A stretch of DNA of 64,000 nt, taken from assembly GCF_000143415.4 (NCBI RefSeq), contig NW_003314341.1, forward strand, positions 229,869-293,868, in the 5' to 3' direction. The DNA comes from Selaginella moellendorffii. Taxonomy: Eukaryota > Streptophyta > Lycopodiopsida > Selaginellales > Selaginellaceae. Positions 45,069-56,626 of this stretch are shown here, one piece after another. The translations under genes and the position numbers were made by a program. Position 1 is the first letter of the stretch. The number at the start of each line of letters is the position of its first letter. Below the pieces are notes generated by a model that saw nothing but the letters and a program-made list of their open reading frames with translations, ran no database searches and had not been told where the DNA came from.

Positions 45069-47714
45069 TTAGTATGACATTTCTTTCTCGATCTCGCTCC
45101 GGATCAGTGGCACAAGAGAGCCTCGTGAATCCAATTCTTTAGCGAGACGGTGCGTGTTCACGCTGTGAACTTTGACAGTCACCTGCAAAGGAAAAAAAAA
45201 AAACCACAAAAAAGCATTTTTTTAATGTTGTAAGTTGTGAGATTGATCAGAGTGGAAGCTACCATGACCTTGGTGTCGGGTAGAATCCTTGCTTGAGCGC
45301 AATCGTGTGACCAGCTTCCACAGTGGACGGAGATATCCGCATTTGACTCACGGACGGCGTCGAGCAGCGTTTGCTTGTACTGCTCCAGCCACGATGCATC
45401 TTTCCCTGGTCTGATGGAGGATGACTCCAGATCCACCTGCAAGGAAGTGACAGCCATCATCAATGCGAGAAAGATTGAGAAACGAAAAAAACAGAGAAGA
45501 AAAGGAATGAAAACTAGTACAGTTTTTTCTTATTACCTGGGGGCAAAAGGCCAGAACTGAAGTAGCCAGCCGTGAGAAGCGCAATGCTGCTGTTGCTCCC
45601 ATAGAATCTCCCAGCATGACGACTCGCTTGTAGCTTTCCACTGCAGCTTCCAGTTCTCGCTTGTAATAGCTTCCAAGTTGGTGCTCCTGCCGCGAGTTAA
45701 CAATGCTGGTCAGCTCCACGACTTGTTCCTTGTTTTGAGTGTACCAAGATCGCCAGCTATCAACAACATATAATATGTCGAAAGCTGGAGTCACTCCACT
45801 GGCTTCCATTTCTTTTTTGACTCTGCTCAGCAATCCTCCCCTTGAGAAAGGAAAAACAAAAGGAATGTGTAAGGAATGAGAACTTCTCATTTGTAAAGAA
45901 CAAGCCAAGACTGACGCGTTTTACCAGTTGGGAACACCCGGAGCGCTTCCAAATGCTACAACTAGAACAGTCGCTTCCTTCCAATTTGGATTTCTCGCAT
46001 TGTATCTGTGAAGCTGATGCAGCAACTTATTGTAAAGCGAGAAAAATATTTTTGTAGCCATCTACCTTGAAGTAGCCACCGTCAGACACAGCGTCTCCGG
46101 TTCCAGCAACATCTGATACGCTTAAAACTTCTAGGAGCTTGGAAGAGATTTGATCTGGCAATTTCTACAACTCCACAAACATGTGAGACTTTAAGATTGG
46201 TGGCGGGTCTAGATGCTGTTCTTACCACATCTGAGCTTACACCAAACGCCTTCATACCATCTGGCAGGTGACACAAGGATTCAGCCTGAAAGGGATTTCC
46301 CTGAGAAAGGGAAACAATAAAACTCTTGGTGAAAACAAATATATGCCTTGAAAACCAAACCTCTAGCCAGAGATTGCGAAGAGATTTCAAATCCTGGAGC
46401 GCTGGAGGAAGGTGATGAAGATTGTTTCCATACCTTCACAGCTAGGCAATAAGAGAAAAGTATTGGAATAGAAGATGGATGGCTGCTTACAGTGATAAAG
46501 ACTCCAAAGCTTGTAGATATCCTATAGATCTGGGCAAGGATTGAAGCTGGTTGTCCGCAATGCAGAGCTGTTTCAAAGATACCAGCCCGTCTAAAGTTGA
46601 TGGCAAGCTTTCCAAGCTGTTCCCCTGCAGCATGATATGCTATTTCAGCACGAAGCTTTATCTTTTGCATCGTCTGGACAAGGATAAAAGAAAGAGAACG
46701 AAGATGTCAACGAGTATAGCACAGGATTAGAGACCTTACTTGTAACCACAGCTCTTGCAACGATGGAAGGCTTCCAATGCTTGAGGGAAGATGGAAAAGG
46801 AGGTTGCCAAATACTGCCAAAATTCGCAACGCGCACAAAGATCCAATACCTGTTTACAAGTTTTGAAACTTTTCTCTTATTGCATTCCAAATGGTACCAG
46901 AAGGTAGCTCGATGAGATTGTTGCCAGCCACCGAAAGAACCTTGCAAAATCAATAAAGAAGTTGCTTAAACATTGGTTTGTTCATCGAATCCAAAGCCTA
47001 CCTCGAGGCTCTTAAGACCGGAAAGCGTTTCTGGAAGAATGGCCAGCTGATTACCGGCGAGTGCTAGAAACCGGAGCTGCTCGAGTTTGCCTATCTGTAA
47101 ACCACAAGGAAGTTCTATGATTATTCCAACCATGCTGAAAGCATACTTGTGGAGGAAGAGCGTGAAGAAGATTCCCATGGACCCATAATCCTTGCAAGTG
47201 CGTCAAGGTGCCTATACTTTCTGGCAAAGTACGCAGAGAATTTCCGGCAAGTCCCAGTCTTTGAAGCTGGAAGAACATACTTTAGTGAAAATGCTATGAA
47301 CTGTGAGACCGCAACTTCCGATCAACTTACGTTTTTGAGCTTGTAAATCTCCTCGGGAAGATTGGTAATGCGGTTGCCTGCGACCGAAAGATCGACAAGC
47401 TCCGAGAGACCAAAGACCTGCGCTGGTATTTCTTCGAGACCTGAGAGGGAAGAAAAACTCTATACAAAATCAGCTTGCTTGGAACTTGCATTCTTACCAC
47501 AATCGCTCAAGTCGAGCCTTCCAGTGCTAGCTGCTACAGAGATGCGAGCCTCCAAATCTATCATACTCTTTTCTTCGCAAGGGAAGAACAAAGGAAAAAA
47601 GAAACCTTTACCCGAGGAGATTGGTGGTGCTGGCAAAACCGAGCAATGGGTTATGGTGGAGCATCGGGACGAACACGAATGGCCCACTGGCGCATTCAGC
47701 AACAACGGAGCCAT
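45069..47714 (-). CDS. Leucine-rich-repeat / alpha-beta-hydrolase fusion protein
   Basis: Fourteen exons close in frame to 584 aa: 47714-47498, 47440-47331, 47266-47147, 47094-47002, 46940-46898, 46849-46740, 46624-46491, 46433-46361, 46300-46226, 46164-46066, 46013-45925, 45840-45537, 45436-45263 and 45182-45069. After about 70 N-terminal residues come eight or nine LRRs of the 23-residue Ras-group type (LQRLGLAGNSLRTLPESIG, LRFLALAGNQLAILPETLS). The rest is a hydrolase-like domain: ATVLVVAFGSAPGVPNWGG, the nucleophile elbow VVMLGDSMGATAALRF, VLAFCPQ, then HCGSWSHDCAQA. No signal peptide or membrane segment is clear, suggesting an intracellular protein. Substrate is unknown. The ATG is 88 bp downstream of the CPSF30 stop on the same strand. 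Confidence 0.88.
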
Positions 47715-47802
47715 AGCTATCGCAAGGAAAGAAAAAAGAAAAGATTTTGTTGACAAAATGGTGTTAAGTCGACTTGGTCGCTAAAACTATCGGTGAGATC
47801 AC

Positions 47803-49675
47803 TCAATTGTCTATGCGCTTCCTCTTGCGGTTTTCATCTTCGGACCTTCGAGGAGCCTCGTCTTCGCTCAGTTCACCACTCGCCTCTTTCTCGCTCGGCC
47901 TCCACATTTGCTGGAGCAGCGGTGCTGGTGGAAGTGGTGGTAGAAACATCGGTGGCCGTCCATATCCCATGAAAGCGGCTGGAAACGGTGGTGGCAGCGC
48001 TCCAAAACGTCCCATCTCCAGCGTCTCGTGGTGTTCTTCAGCGTCGGGAGGAGCTTCTTCGCGCTCGGCCTCAGACTCGTTCGCAACAGCCTGTGGAAAG
48101 AAAGAAGATCAAAACGAAGTCCGCCTAGAAAAGAATTTGCAAACCATGAGATTGCTGTCGAGTTCCAGATAGAGGAGCTCTGCAAGCTCTTGTCCAACAG
48201 ATGGTTCGACCTCTTGGCAGTCTCGACTTATCTGTTCAAGGAGAAAGAGTTTCACAAATAGCTGAAAGCATGAACGTAAACCTTGACTGGGAGATTCTCG
48301 TTGTATGGATTGTGCAAGTGTCTCGTCTTGTGGAAGGATAGCTCGCACAACTAAAACAAAAACAAATCGAGTCAGTCGAGGAAAGAAGAAAGAAAAGAGA
48401 AAAGAACTCGCCTTGAGCCACTTGAGACGAAAGTTTCGACCATAGCTGCCCATCCCGTGCGATTGCTTCCATCCCGCAGTTCCATGAGCAGCACCTCCGG
48501 CTTTGGACATCATCCTGGCACACCCCTGTGAGCAGCAAAGCCGGAGAAGAAACACACAACAAAGCTTGTGTTGATTTCTCAAAGAGACGAATGGATCATG
48601 AAAAAGAGATGGAAAAAAAGTCGACAAAGAACTTACTTGAAAATGACGAGTTTCATTAACTGAGAAAATAAGAATCACATGTTCACAAGATTCAAGAGCT
48701 TCGTTGAGCTTTGCCTCGTTATTTCTATGCGTAGCCCACACCCCGCGTCGAACGGACAGCTCAAGGTTCTCTCGATTGCTACTCTTAACTATGAAATACC
48801 TGCTTTGAGCTGCAAACTCTCAGTATCACAGCAGCTTGGTTTTTTCTTTGCGTTTTTGTTAAAGTTACCTCGAGAAGCCATACGGGAGTGGATTCGAGGC
48901 CGACATCATCTTTCGAGGCTTCCCTCCATTCGGTCCTCCATTTTGATGATCGTAGCCTCCTTGTTGCTGCATCATCGGAGGACGAAGAGGGGGCGTGTCC
49001 GAATTCATGTGTTGCTGCTGCTGCTTTTGATGGGGCTGATACCGAAACTTTGACAAGTGTTGCTCCACCGGAGGTGGCGGCCCGGGCAGCTTCTCGTGTC
49101 GATACCGACACTCTGGTCCATTGGGACAGAATCCAAGCTTGTACCTGTGGACAAACAAGGCAAACAAAACCAATTAAGATACAAACATGAACGACAAAAA
49201 CTTGCTCTGGGAAGAACTTCTTCTAAGCTATAGCGACATGAAAACAAAACAATGGACTAAGCTATAGCGACATGAAAACTAAACACCTGGGAGCTACAAA
49301 GGAAAAGAAATGAGAGCTTACTTACATGTTGCATTCTTTGATGTCCTCGGTGCTGTGCTTGTAGATACAATCCGGCTCTCTACACTCCCCAAACCTCGCA
49401 AAAAATCGGCACAGCGGCATTCTCGACTTGTCATACTGGTGGAGGAAGCCGCAATCGTTCCCTTTCATGCACAATCCCCTCAGCCAGTGCCGGCACACCG
49501 TCTGCCTGAAGCTACGCCTGACCGGACCGCGCGGCGCCATCGACATCCCCTGCCCCTGCACAGCGCCGCCTCCAAGGCCGCCCATGGCCTGCGGAGGCGG
49601 CGCTTGGCCGCTCGCCGCCGTGACAGCATCCAATCCTCCCTCGAAATCGAAATTGAGGCCTCCATCGTCGTCCAT
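47803..49675 (-). CDS. CPSF30: CPSF30 with YTH domain (long, m6A-reader form)
   Basis: Seven exons, 49675-49326, 49144-48869, 48799-48637, 48525-48412, 48350-48282, 48231-48145 and 48090-47803, give 448 aa. Three CCCH zinc fingers sit at about residues 60-135 (CRHWLRGLCMKGNDC, CRFFARFGECREPDC, YKLGFCPNGPECRYRH). The YTH domain follows (YFIVKSSNRENLELSVRRGV, VILIFSVNETRHFQGCARM, LKWLKLCELSFHKTRHLHNP). In Arabidopsis the long form reads m6A to guide poly(A)-site choice, and the short form lacks YTH. The tail after YTH is only about 95 residues, with a Lys/Arg-rich end (ENRKRKRIDN). The intron after WLK uses a GC donor (GCGAGT, at 48411); no GT alternative keeps the frame. The promoter is shared with the channel gene at 49782. 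Confidence 0.96.
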
Positions 49676-49781
49676 CCCCCGCAAACCCTAGCCAGAGTTT
49701 AGGGTTCTTTGAAAGTGTATATTCCATGGGGCTTTCATGACGTTGTGAGGGTTTCGTCGTTTAGGGTTCCTTGGCGCGGCC
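49676..49781. promoter_or_regulatory. 106-bp bidirectional promoter with telo-boxes
   Basis: Only 106 bp separate the start codons of CPSF30 (minus) and the POLLUX-like channel (plus). It holds three telo-box-like motifs: AAACCCTAG at 49683-49691 and two TTTAGGGTT copies near 49698 and 49760. No TATA box is evident. Both genes must start transcription within this interval or inside each other's 5' exon. Confidence 0.7.
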
Positions 49782-52700
49782 ATGACGGCATCGGCCGGCA
49801 TTTCTGCCGGCGCTGCCGCCCGTGTGGAATGCCGCTGCTGTCCATGCGCGTCGTCGCTCAGGTAATCCACTCGCATTGTCGATTCTCTTGTGTCGCCGCA
49901 TTGTGATCGATCGTGCGATTCGATTGCCAGCAGCAGCAGCGGGGATTGCCGAGTGAAGCTTTCAGCTGTGAGAAGTAAGTAGTAGTAATGAGCGTGATGC
50001 GCTGAGCTCCAGCTGTTTGAAATCCAGAGAGAAGGCTGCAAAAGGCGATTTTTTTGTGCGGAAAGAAGCAGCTAACGCGCCAGCCAGCAGGAGCTTCTCT
50101 CTTGCCCGACTCAAGCTGGTTTTTCCAAGAGAAACGGAAGAACACAGACCTCCCAGTGACGCAGTTTGTGCAGTGTGCATTGTTTGAGGTACTTATGGCT
50201 AGCATTTTGTTTCCTTTCTCAATGTGTGTGTTGCAGGCAGTGGTGATTGAAATGACTATGCGTTTCTCGTGGAAGCATCTGTCGGGTGCTTTGCGAGACT
50301 TTGAGTTGTTAACGGCTGCTCGAGCGTTTCTAAAAGGCTTACACGCATGTAAGCCAGTGGGAGTTCCGGGACCAGACTTCCCTTCAAGAGCTAATTTCGC
50401 TAAGGTGGATTGGAGCAGATCACGCATCTCTTACATGCTAGATGTCATGCTCGAAAGGCATCCCATGTCGTAAGCACTATACCATTCAACTGCAAGCATT
50501 GTAAGTTTCAAATGGCTTTAATTCTCCGGCAATCTTGTATTTTTCTTCTCTTATATTGACGAGTGCATTCGCAGATACATGTGCCTGCTTGCTATGGGAT
50601 GCGTGGCTCTGACTTTGATCGGAGGGATTATTTTTAATAAGAACAGGTACTCGTGTTTTGTTTTCTAATGTTCGCGTGTTTCATTCCCGTGCTGGCAGGA
50701 CTTTTAACCAAAAACTTGAAGATTCATTTTGGGATGCTTGGGCTTGTGTTTGTGCATCAAGTATGCACCTCAAAGTGAGCAAATCGGAGAAACTTACCGT
50801 AGATTCTCTTGCTGACCATTTCGCTGCAGGAGACAACTCGTGCTGAGAGAGCAATCGGTTTGATGCTGGCAATGTGCGGAATATTAGTTTATACACTTCT
50901 CATGGGCACGATAAATGCTCAGTTTAAAGTTCGTTGCAACAACTACTGTTTTAAAATTATTTAAGTGTTTGAATGCGTGATTTGCAGAGTCATATGGATC
51001 GGCTGAGGGAAGGTGCTCATTCTCAAGTGTATGAAGATGGACATATTGTAATTTGTGGTGCGAACAACCATCTCGTGACCGTTCTCAAACAAATTAACAA
51101 ACGTCAAGCACACCACTGGCGTTCTGGAGCAGCGAGATCGAGGTATGATAGAAGCGAAACGTGTGTTTCTGTAATTTCTTTGTTTATGTGCAGAAAGCAG
51201 ACAGTGTTGCTTCTCTCTGAGCGTCCACGAGCCTACACTGATCAGCTTGTGATGAGTGTAAAAGACCAACCTCATCTTAATATTTTAACACGAAGGTATG
51301 GTTGGTTCTTTTCTTACGACTTGCGCCTAACTTGTATGCGTTTAGTGGAAGTCTGAGCTCCACGCTGTCCTTCCTTCGAGTTGGTGCAGATAAAGCTCGC
51401 ACCGTGTGTTTTCTTTCCAACAAGGATGACACGTAAGTTTTAGATAACAAGAGATATTGATGACTTCAGGTACGTTTAATGTGCAGATACGAGGCGGATG
51501 CAGAGGTTGTTCTTTCGGTGTTGGCTCTTCGGCCTTTACTTCAAGGATTTAAAGGAAATGTAATTGCAGAGGTAACAGAGAGTAAAGAACTTTCAGTTTA
51601 CAATGCGTACAAGATTTTCCGTTTTGTGCAGGTCTCAAAAGCGAGCTCTGCTAATCTTTTAATGTCATTGTCGGGAACGAGAGTGCAAACCGTTCAAAAT
51701 CTTTCAGCAAAGCTATTTGTACAATGTTCACGGCAACCAGGGCTACGGGACGTATACAGACAAGTGCTCAGCTATGGGAGTAAATTCTAAACATAAAAAA
51801 CCTCACAAAGTAACAGAGGTTGAATGCTTAAAGCTTTTGGAATGTTTCTGAAGAAGAAAATCTCTCTGGGCAGAGCATGTCATAAACCTCTACAAATATC
51901 CGGGACTATCAGGTTTGCACTACCAACAAGTCCGACGAGGCTTTCCAGAGGTAATTCTAAAGTTTTCCTAATACTGGTGATTTATTGGGAACAAGCAGGC
52001 TATAATTTGTGGAATCCTTCGAGAAGGAAAGCTTGATTTCCATCCCCATGAGGATCTTGTCGTCCGTAGCAGCGACAAGGTATAAGAAGCTTTCGTATTC
52101 TCTAATGTTGCTCATAATTTTCGACATGCTGTAGTTCCTCGTTATAGCACCGAAAGGAACTCAAAAGGAAGCTCCACATAGTCTTGTGAAGATCGCTGAG
52201 AGATATCGCAAGACCCTTAACACAATTGACAAAATCCTATGCGACTGTAGAGGTGGACAGAAATGTCAGATTTCCACCGAACACGTACCAAAGCCACAAC
52301 CAAAGGTAATAAGTAGCATTTCTCGTTTCGAGCATCAATTTACAGCATGAAGTCTCATTGCAGGCGGCCGAGAAAGTCCTTGCTAGAAAAGAACGAATTG
52401 TTATTCTCGGGTGGCGCCCAGATGTTTGTGATATGGTTCTCGAGTACGATGATTATGTTGGTCCGGGTAGTGAATTGGTACGCATAGACCATTCATTGGT
52501 GATTTCGTTTCGAACCCTGCGTTGATGTCAGGTTATACTAGCTGAGGCCTCCTTGGAAGAAAGGCAACTCGTAATGGACAGAAGATTTTCAAGGCCATTG
52601 CGGAACATAACGTTGACGCACAAGGTACTGGCATTTGTCCTCGGGATGCTTGCTATTACTCGTGAATTTCTGTAGTAGATTGGAAGTCCCATGAGTCGAA

Positions 52701-53661
52701 CAGACTTGAAACTTGCTATTACAAACATTGCTCCGGAGTTTGGAAATGAGGATACTCCGCCTTTGTCAATCTGCGTCATTGCGGATGGCAAGTGGCACGT
52801 CGGAGGTATGGTGGTTGTGTGAAGGATGGAAATTGTCGGTTGACGCGTTTTTGCTTTACCAGGCACCCCAAAGGCAGACAAACAGTCCGCGTTTGCTCTT
52901 CTTCTCGCAGAAGCGCTATGCAGAGAGTATAAAATCAAGGTAGGCTGCGTCCATTGGCAATGCTTTCGTTTTGGCAATGTGCTTGCTTCAGGTGACGAGT
53001 TTGGTCGCCGAGTTCGTTGACAAGAAGCTTGGAAAGCAGGTTCGCTGCACCGACTTATATGATACTATATTCTCTTTCCTATTCAGGTTGTTCAAAGCCA
53101 CCCGTCTCTAAATTACATCTGTACCCACGAGTTATCAGGGCTCGTCACTACTCAAGGTGCTCACAAGCTCTTCTGGCTCGACTCGAACTCTTGAAAGTTC
53201 TTGCTTCTTTTTCCTTCTCCAGTGTCGGAAAATTCGGATTTAAATGCGGTCTGGACGGAGCTCCTCAACTCGTGGGGGAATGAGATATATGTCCAGGTAT
53301 TCATTCACCTGTCTGTTTTTTCAAGACTCTACTCAACCTGGAAGTCATTGTGTTTCAGGATATTGGCCTTTACGCAACCACCAATGAAGCTCCCTCGTTC
53401 AACGAGCTTGTAGAGCGTGCGGTCTTGCGTGAAGAGGTAGCTATAGGATATCGGCGAGGCAACAAAGTGGTACGCCTTTTACTTGTTAGCATAGGCAGCA
53501 CAATAGGGATGATTTCTTTCTTTTGTGCATTCGTTTCCTGATTCGATCTCTTGTTTGTGTTAAACCAGGTGATCAATCCCAAGTCGAAAGAAATACCACT
53601 CAGATTCAAACCGGGAGACGCACTGGTGGTAATTGCCGAGGACCAATACGGAGTGAGCTAA
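49782..53661 (+). CDS. POLLUX-like plastid envelope ion channel (PEC1/2 type)
   Basis: Twenty-four exons close in frame to 825 aa: 49782-49861, 49931-49974, 50028-50188, 50237-50469, 50575-50646, 50699-50774, 50830-50928, 50988-51142, 51194-51295, 51346-51432, 51487-51571, 51632-51779, 51874-51950, 51999-52079, 52135-52305, 52364-52477, 52532-52624, 52679-52805, 52863-52939, 52992-53039, 53087-53156, 53223-53296, 53359-53469 and 53569-53661. The N-terminus is Ser/Arg-rich and transit-like. Membrane segments include MGCVALTLIGGIIF and AIGLMLAMCGILVYTLLM, with DAWACVCASS between them. The cytosolic RCK-like part has HIVICGANNHLVTVLKQINK, ARTVCFLSNKDDTYEADAE and AKLFVQCSRQPGL. In Arabidopsis PEC1/2 carry K+ across the plastid envelope and shape stress Ca2+ signals. 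The four N-terminal exons are the least certain. Confidence 0.92.
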
Positions 53662-53943
53662 GAGCTAAGGTGAGAACGTCCTGCCCGCGCTTTGGAAGAA
53701 TATGCTTATATTTAAACGTGAGCTCCCGGATCTTGGGAGGAATAGCAAATAGACTCGAGCGCCGTCAAGACCGGCGTGTATCGAGATCTGATGGTCAGGA
53801 TTGAATTTTTGTGTGGTCTCTCCAATGTTGCTCGCTGGTGTCGTCTAGCTTGGTTGCTGCAAGGTTTAAATCAATTCATCCAGTTACTTGGACTACTGAT
53901 GCTTCACCTCTTTCTTTCTTTTTTCCTGTGAAGAAGATCGATC

Positions 53944-56305
53944 ATGGGGTCCAATTTCCTTCCCGAGGAGTCGTTCCAGAGCTGGAGCAGCTATGTCCAC
54001 GCCCTGTCGGAAACGCGGCCTCGATTCATGGACAGGCTGCGAGCTCGCTCCAGCGATCAGGAAGAGCTGCTGGAAGTTAAGTCGCGGAGCAAGAACGAGA
54101 TGATCAAGACGCTCAACTGGTGGGATCTCATGTGGTTTGGGATTGGAGCGGTGATTGGAGCTGGAGTGTTCGTGCTGACGGGACAGGAAGCTAAGGAGCA
54201 CGCGGGGCCTGCGATCATTCTCTCGTACGCCGTTGCTGGACTCTCCGCCATGCTCTCCGTCTTTTGCTACACGGAATTCGCTGTGGAGATCCCTGTCGCT
54301 GGTACGCTTTCCTTTCCTTGATCTCAGTTGCTTCGCTCTTGAGTTTCTGTGAGTTGCTTGGTGATAGCGTTTGCTTGGTTGAGCTTCGTGGATGAAGTCT
54401 TGCCGGTGAGTAGAGAATCTCTTTTTGTTGCTTTGCTTGTTTGCTAGTGATCAAATCGACGGGTAATCACGAGACACTGTTTTTCCTGAATGTTGTTTGT
54501 CTACCTGGGTCTGTAACATCAATAACGGCTGAGCGACTTTCCTTGATCTCAGTTGCTTCGCTCTTGAGTTTCTGTGAGTTGCTTGGCTTGATAGTGTTTG
54601 CTTGGTTGAGCTTCGTGGATGAAGTCTTGCCGGTGAGTAGAGAATCTCTTTTTGTTGCTTTGCTTGTTTGCTAGTGGTCGGTGAGAATTAAATCGACGGA
54701 TAATCACGAGACAGTGTTGTTCCTGACTGTTGTTTGTCTACTTTGGTCTGTAACATCAATAACGGCTTCCTTGTGGACTTTCTCCATGAGCGACTTTTGT
54801 TTTTTCTTCGTTGGTTGATGACTTTCAATTCTCTGTTTTACTACCATTAAGCTTTAATATGTTTCTGGATGAAAGGTGGCTCATTTGCGTACTTGCGAGT
54901 GGAGCTGGGCGACTTCGCGGCTTTCATCGCGGCAGGAAACATCGTCCTCGAGTACATTATCGGCAACGCGGCCGTGGCTCGCTCCTGGACGGGATACTTC
55001 GCAGCTCTCCTCAACCACGACAGCTCCGACTTCCGGATCTACGCACCATCTCTGGCAAAGGACTACAACTATTTGGATCCAATCGCAGTGGTAGTCCTCT
55101 GTATCGCGGGAGCCATCGCCTGCTACAGCACTCGTCATGCCTCCACGCTCAACTGGATCGCCTCCGTCGTCAACATGCTCGTCATCGCCTTCATCATCGT
55201 CGCCGGACTCACGCAGGCCGACACTTCCAACTACACCCCTTTCATGCCTGGCGGCGTCCGGGGCCTCTTCAGTGCTGCGTCCGTCCTCTTCTTCGCCTAC
55301 CTCGGCTTCGACGCCGTCTCCACCATGGCCGAGGAGACGAAGAACCCCGGCCGGGACATACCACTCGGCCTCCTCGCCTCCATGACCATGGCCACGGTGA
55401 TCTACTGCTTGATGGCGCTGACGCTCAGCCTCATGACCCCAAACGCTCTCATCGACAAGGACGCTCCTTTCTCGGTGGCTTTCAAGCTCCACGGCATGAA
55501 CTGGGCTCAGTATCTCGTCGCGCTGGGAGCTCTCAAGGGAATGACCACCGTTCTCCTCGTTGGTGCTGTCGGACAGGCCCGCTACTTGACTCACATTGCT
55601 CGGACACACATGATCCCGCCGTGGTTCGCCGTTGTCAACGGGAAAACTTCCACTCCAGTGAACGCCACCGCCGTCATGGTTGCTGCCAGTGCCATCGTCG
55701 CGTTCTTCTCCAGCCTCGGGATCCTGGCCAACCTCTTGTCCATCAGCACGCTGTTTATCTTCAGCATGGTGGCGATGGCTCTGCTTGTCCGGAGATACTA
55801 CGTCGAGGGGGTGACGAGCACGCGTCATGCGCTCGAGTTTGTCGGCTTCATGGCGGTCATACTCGCTTCCTCGATTGCCATCGCGATTTACTGGGCCGTG
55901 AGCGACGGGTGGATCGGCTACGTTGTTGCTGTTCCGGTTTGGTTCCTGGCTACCGCAGGCCTGGCCGTGTTTGTGCCGACTTCCAGAAAGCCGAAGGTGT
56001 GGGGGGTGCCGCTGGTGCCTTGGCTGCCATCGCTGTCGATTGCTACCAACATTTTCCTGCTGGGATCCATCGACACGGCCTCGTTCGTGAGGTTTGCGGT
56101 GTGGACGGGGCTCATGCTCCTCTACTATGTCTTCTTCGGCCTCCACGCATCGTATGACGTCTCCAAGGAAAAAACGAAGAGGGATCCGAAGATGGAAGAG
56201 CCTGTCAAGCACGCAAGCAACGACGTCGAGGCAGCTGCCACTGATGAGCACAGCAAGGCCGTTTTGCTCGAGAATGGAACTGCAGAGCAACAGACAAACA
56301 ACTAA
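53944..56305 (+). CDS. Cationic amino acid transporter (CAT family, APC superfamily)
   Basis: Two exons, 53944-54301 and 54876-56305, give 595 aa. After a hydrophilic N-terminus, the CAT signature LNWWDLMWFGIGAVIGAGVF begins membrane helix 1. About 14 membrane segments follow (for example AIILSYAVAGLSAMLSVF, VLFFAYLGFDAVSTMAEET, SIAIAIYWAVSDGWIGYVV). The acidic C-terminal tail (VKHASNDVEAAATDEH) is cytosolic. The family imports Lys, Arg and related amino acids at the plasma membrane or tonoplast; closest in feel to CAT1/5/8. The single 574-bp intron is far longer than others in this window because of an internal tandem duplication. Two long open frames overlapping the second exon are shadows of its GC-rich coding sequence. 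Confidence 0.96.
54313..54767. repeat. 226-bp tandem duplication inside the CAT intron
   Basis: The block beginning TTTCCTTGATCTCAGTTGC at 54313 is repeated from 54539, including GGATGAAGTCTTGCCGGTG and the TAACATCAATAACGGCT end. Small indels separate the copies. Both copies carry the GT-containing motif GCCGGTGAGTAG, a possible cryptic donor. Confidence 0.9.
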
Positions 56306-56626
56306 CAAACATGCCTCGTGATAAAATAAAGTTGAAAGTGTGGTTGAAAGACATACAAGCTCGAAAGCGATTTTAATATTGAGTTCTAGAACTAGAACAG
56401 AAAAGATTCCCATGAACTGTATATTACATTAACTTCTCAAACGTGAATCTGATACTGTTTCTAAGGAAGGATTGCCAAAGATTGCTTTACTATCACTCGG
56501 TGCTTATATTCGCTAGAAACCGACAAAGAACCTGCCTAGTAACGATCGACACAGCATGAAACATGTTCAAGCTTGAAGCGCTATGATATGATCCATCGAC
56601 TCACATTCTAAATCCAATGCTCGTTT
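56306..56626. other. Convergent 3' flanks of CAT and zinc-finger genes
   Basis: 320 bp between two convergent stop codons, holding both 3' UTRs. A stretch after 56690 within the zinc-finger gene's intron echoes the CAT tail (AAGCACGCAAGGAATGACGTCGAA), suggesting a small local duplication of CAT 3' sequence. Confidence 0.5.

Noticed and set aside
47553-47610. Possible 39-nt intron in the first exon of the LRR-hydrolase gene (GTAAAGG...GCGAAG)
   Set aside because: The frame reads through without a stop, the length is below a plausible plant intron, and phase is the same either way.
54811-56413. Long open frames of 448 codons (plus) and 510 codons (minus) over the CAT gene
   Set aside because: Both are Arg/His- or Asp/Glu/His-rich shadows of the GC-rich transporter exon, with no domain of their own; the minus-strand frame also lacks a natural start.
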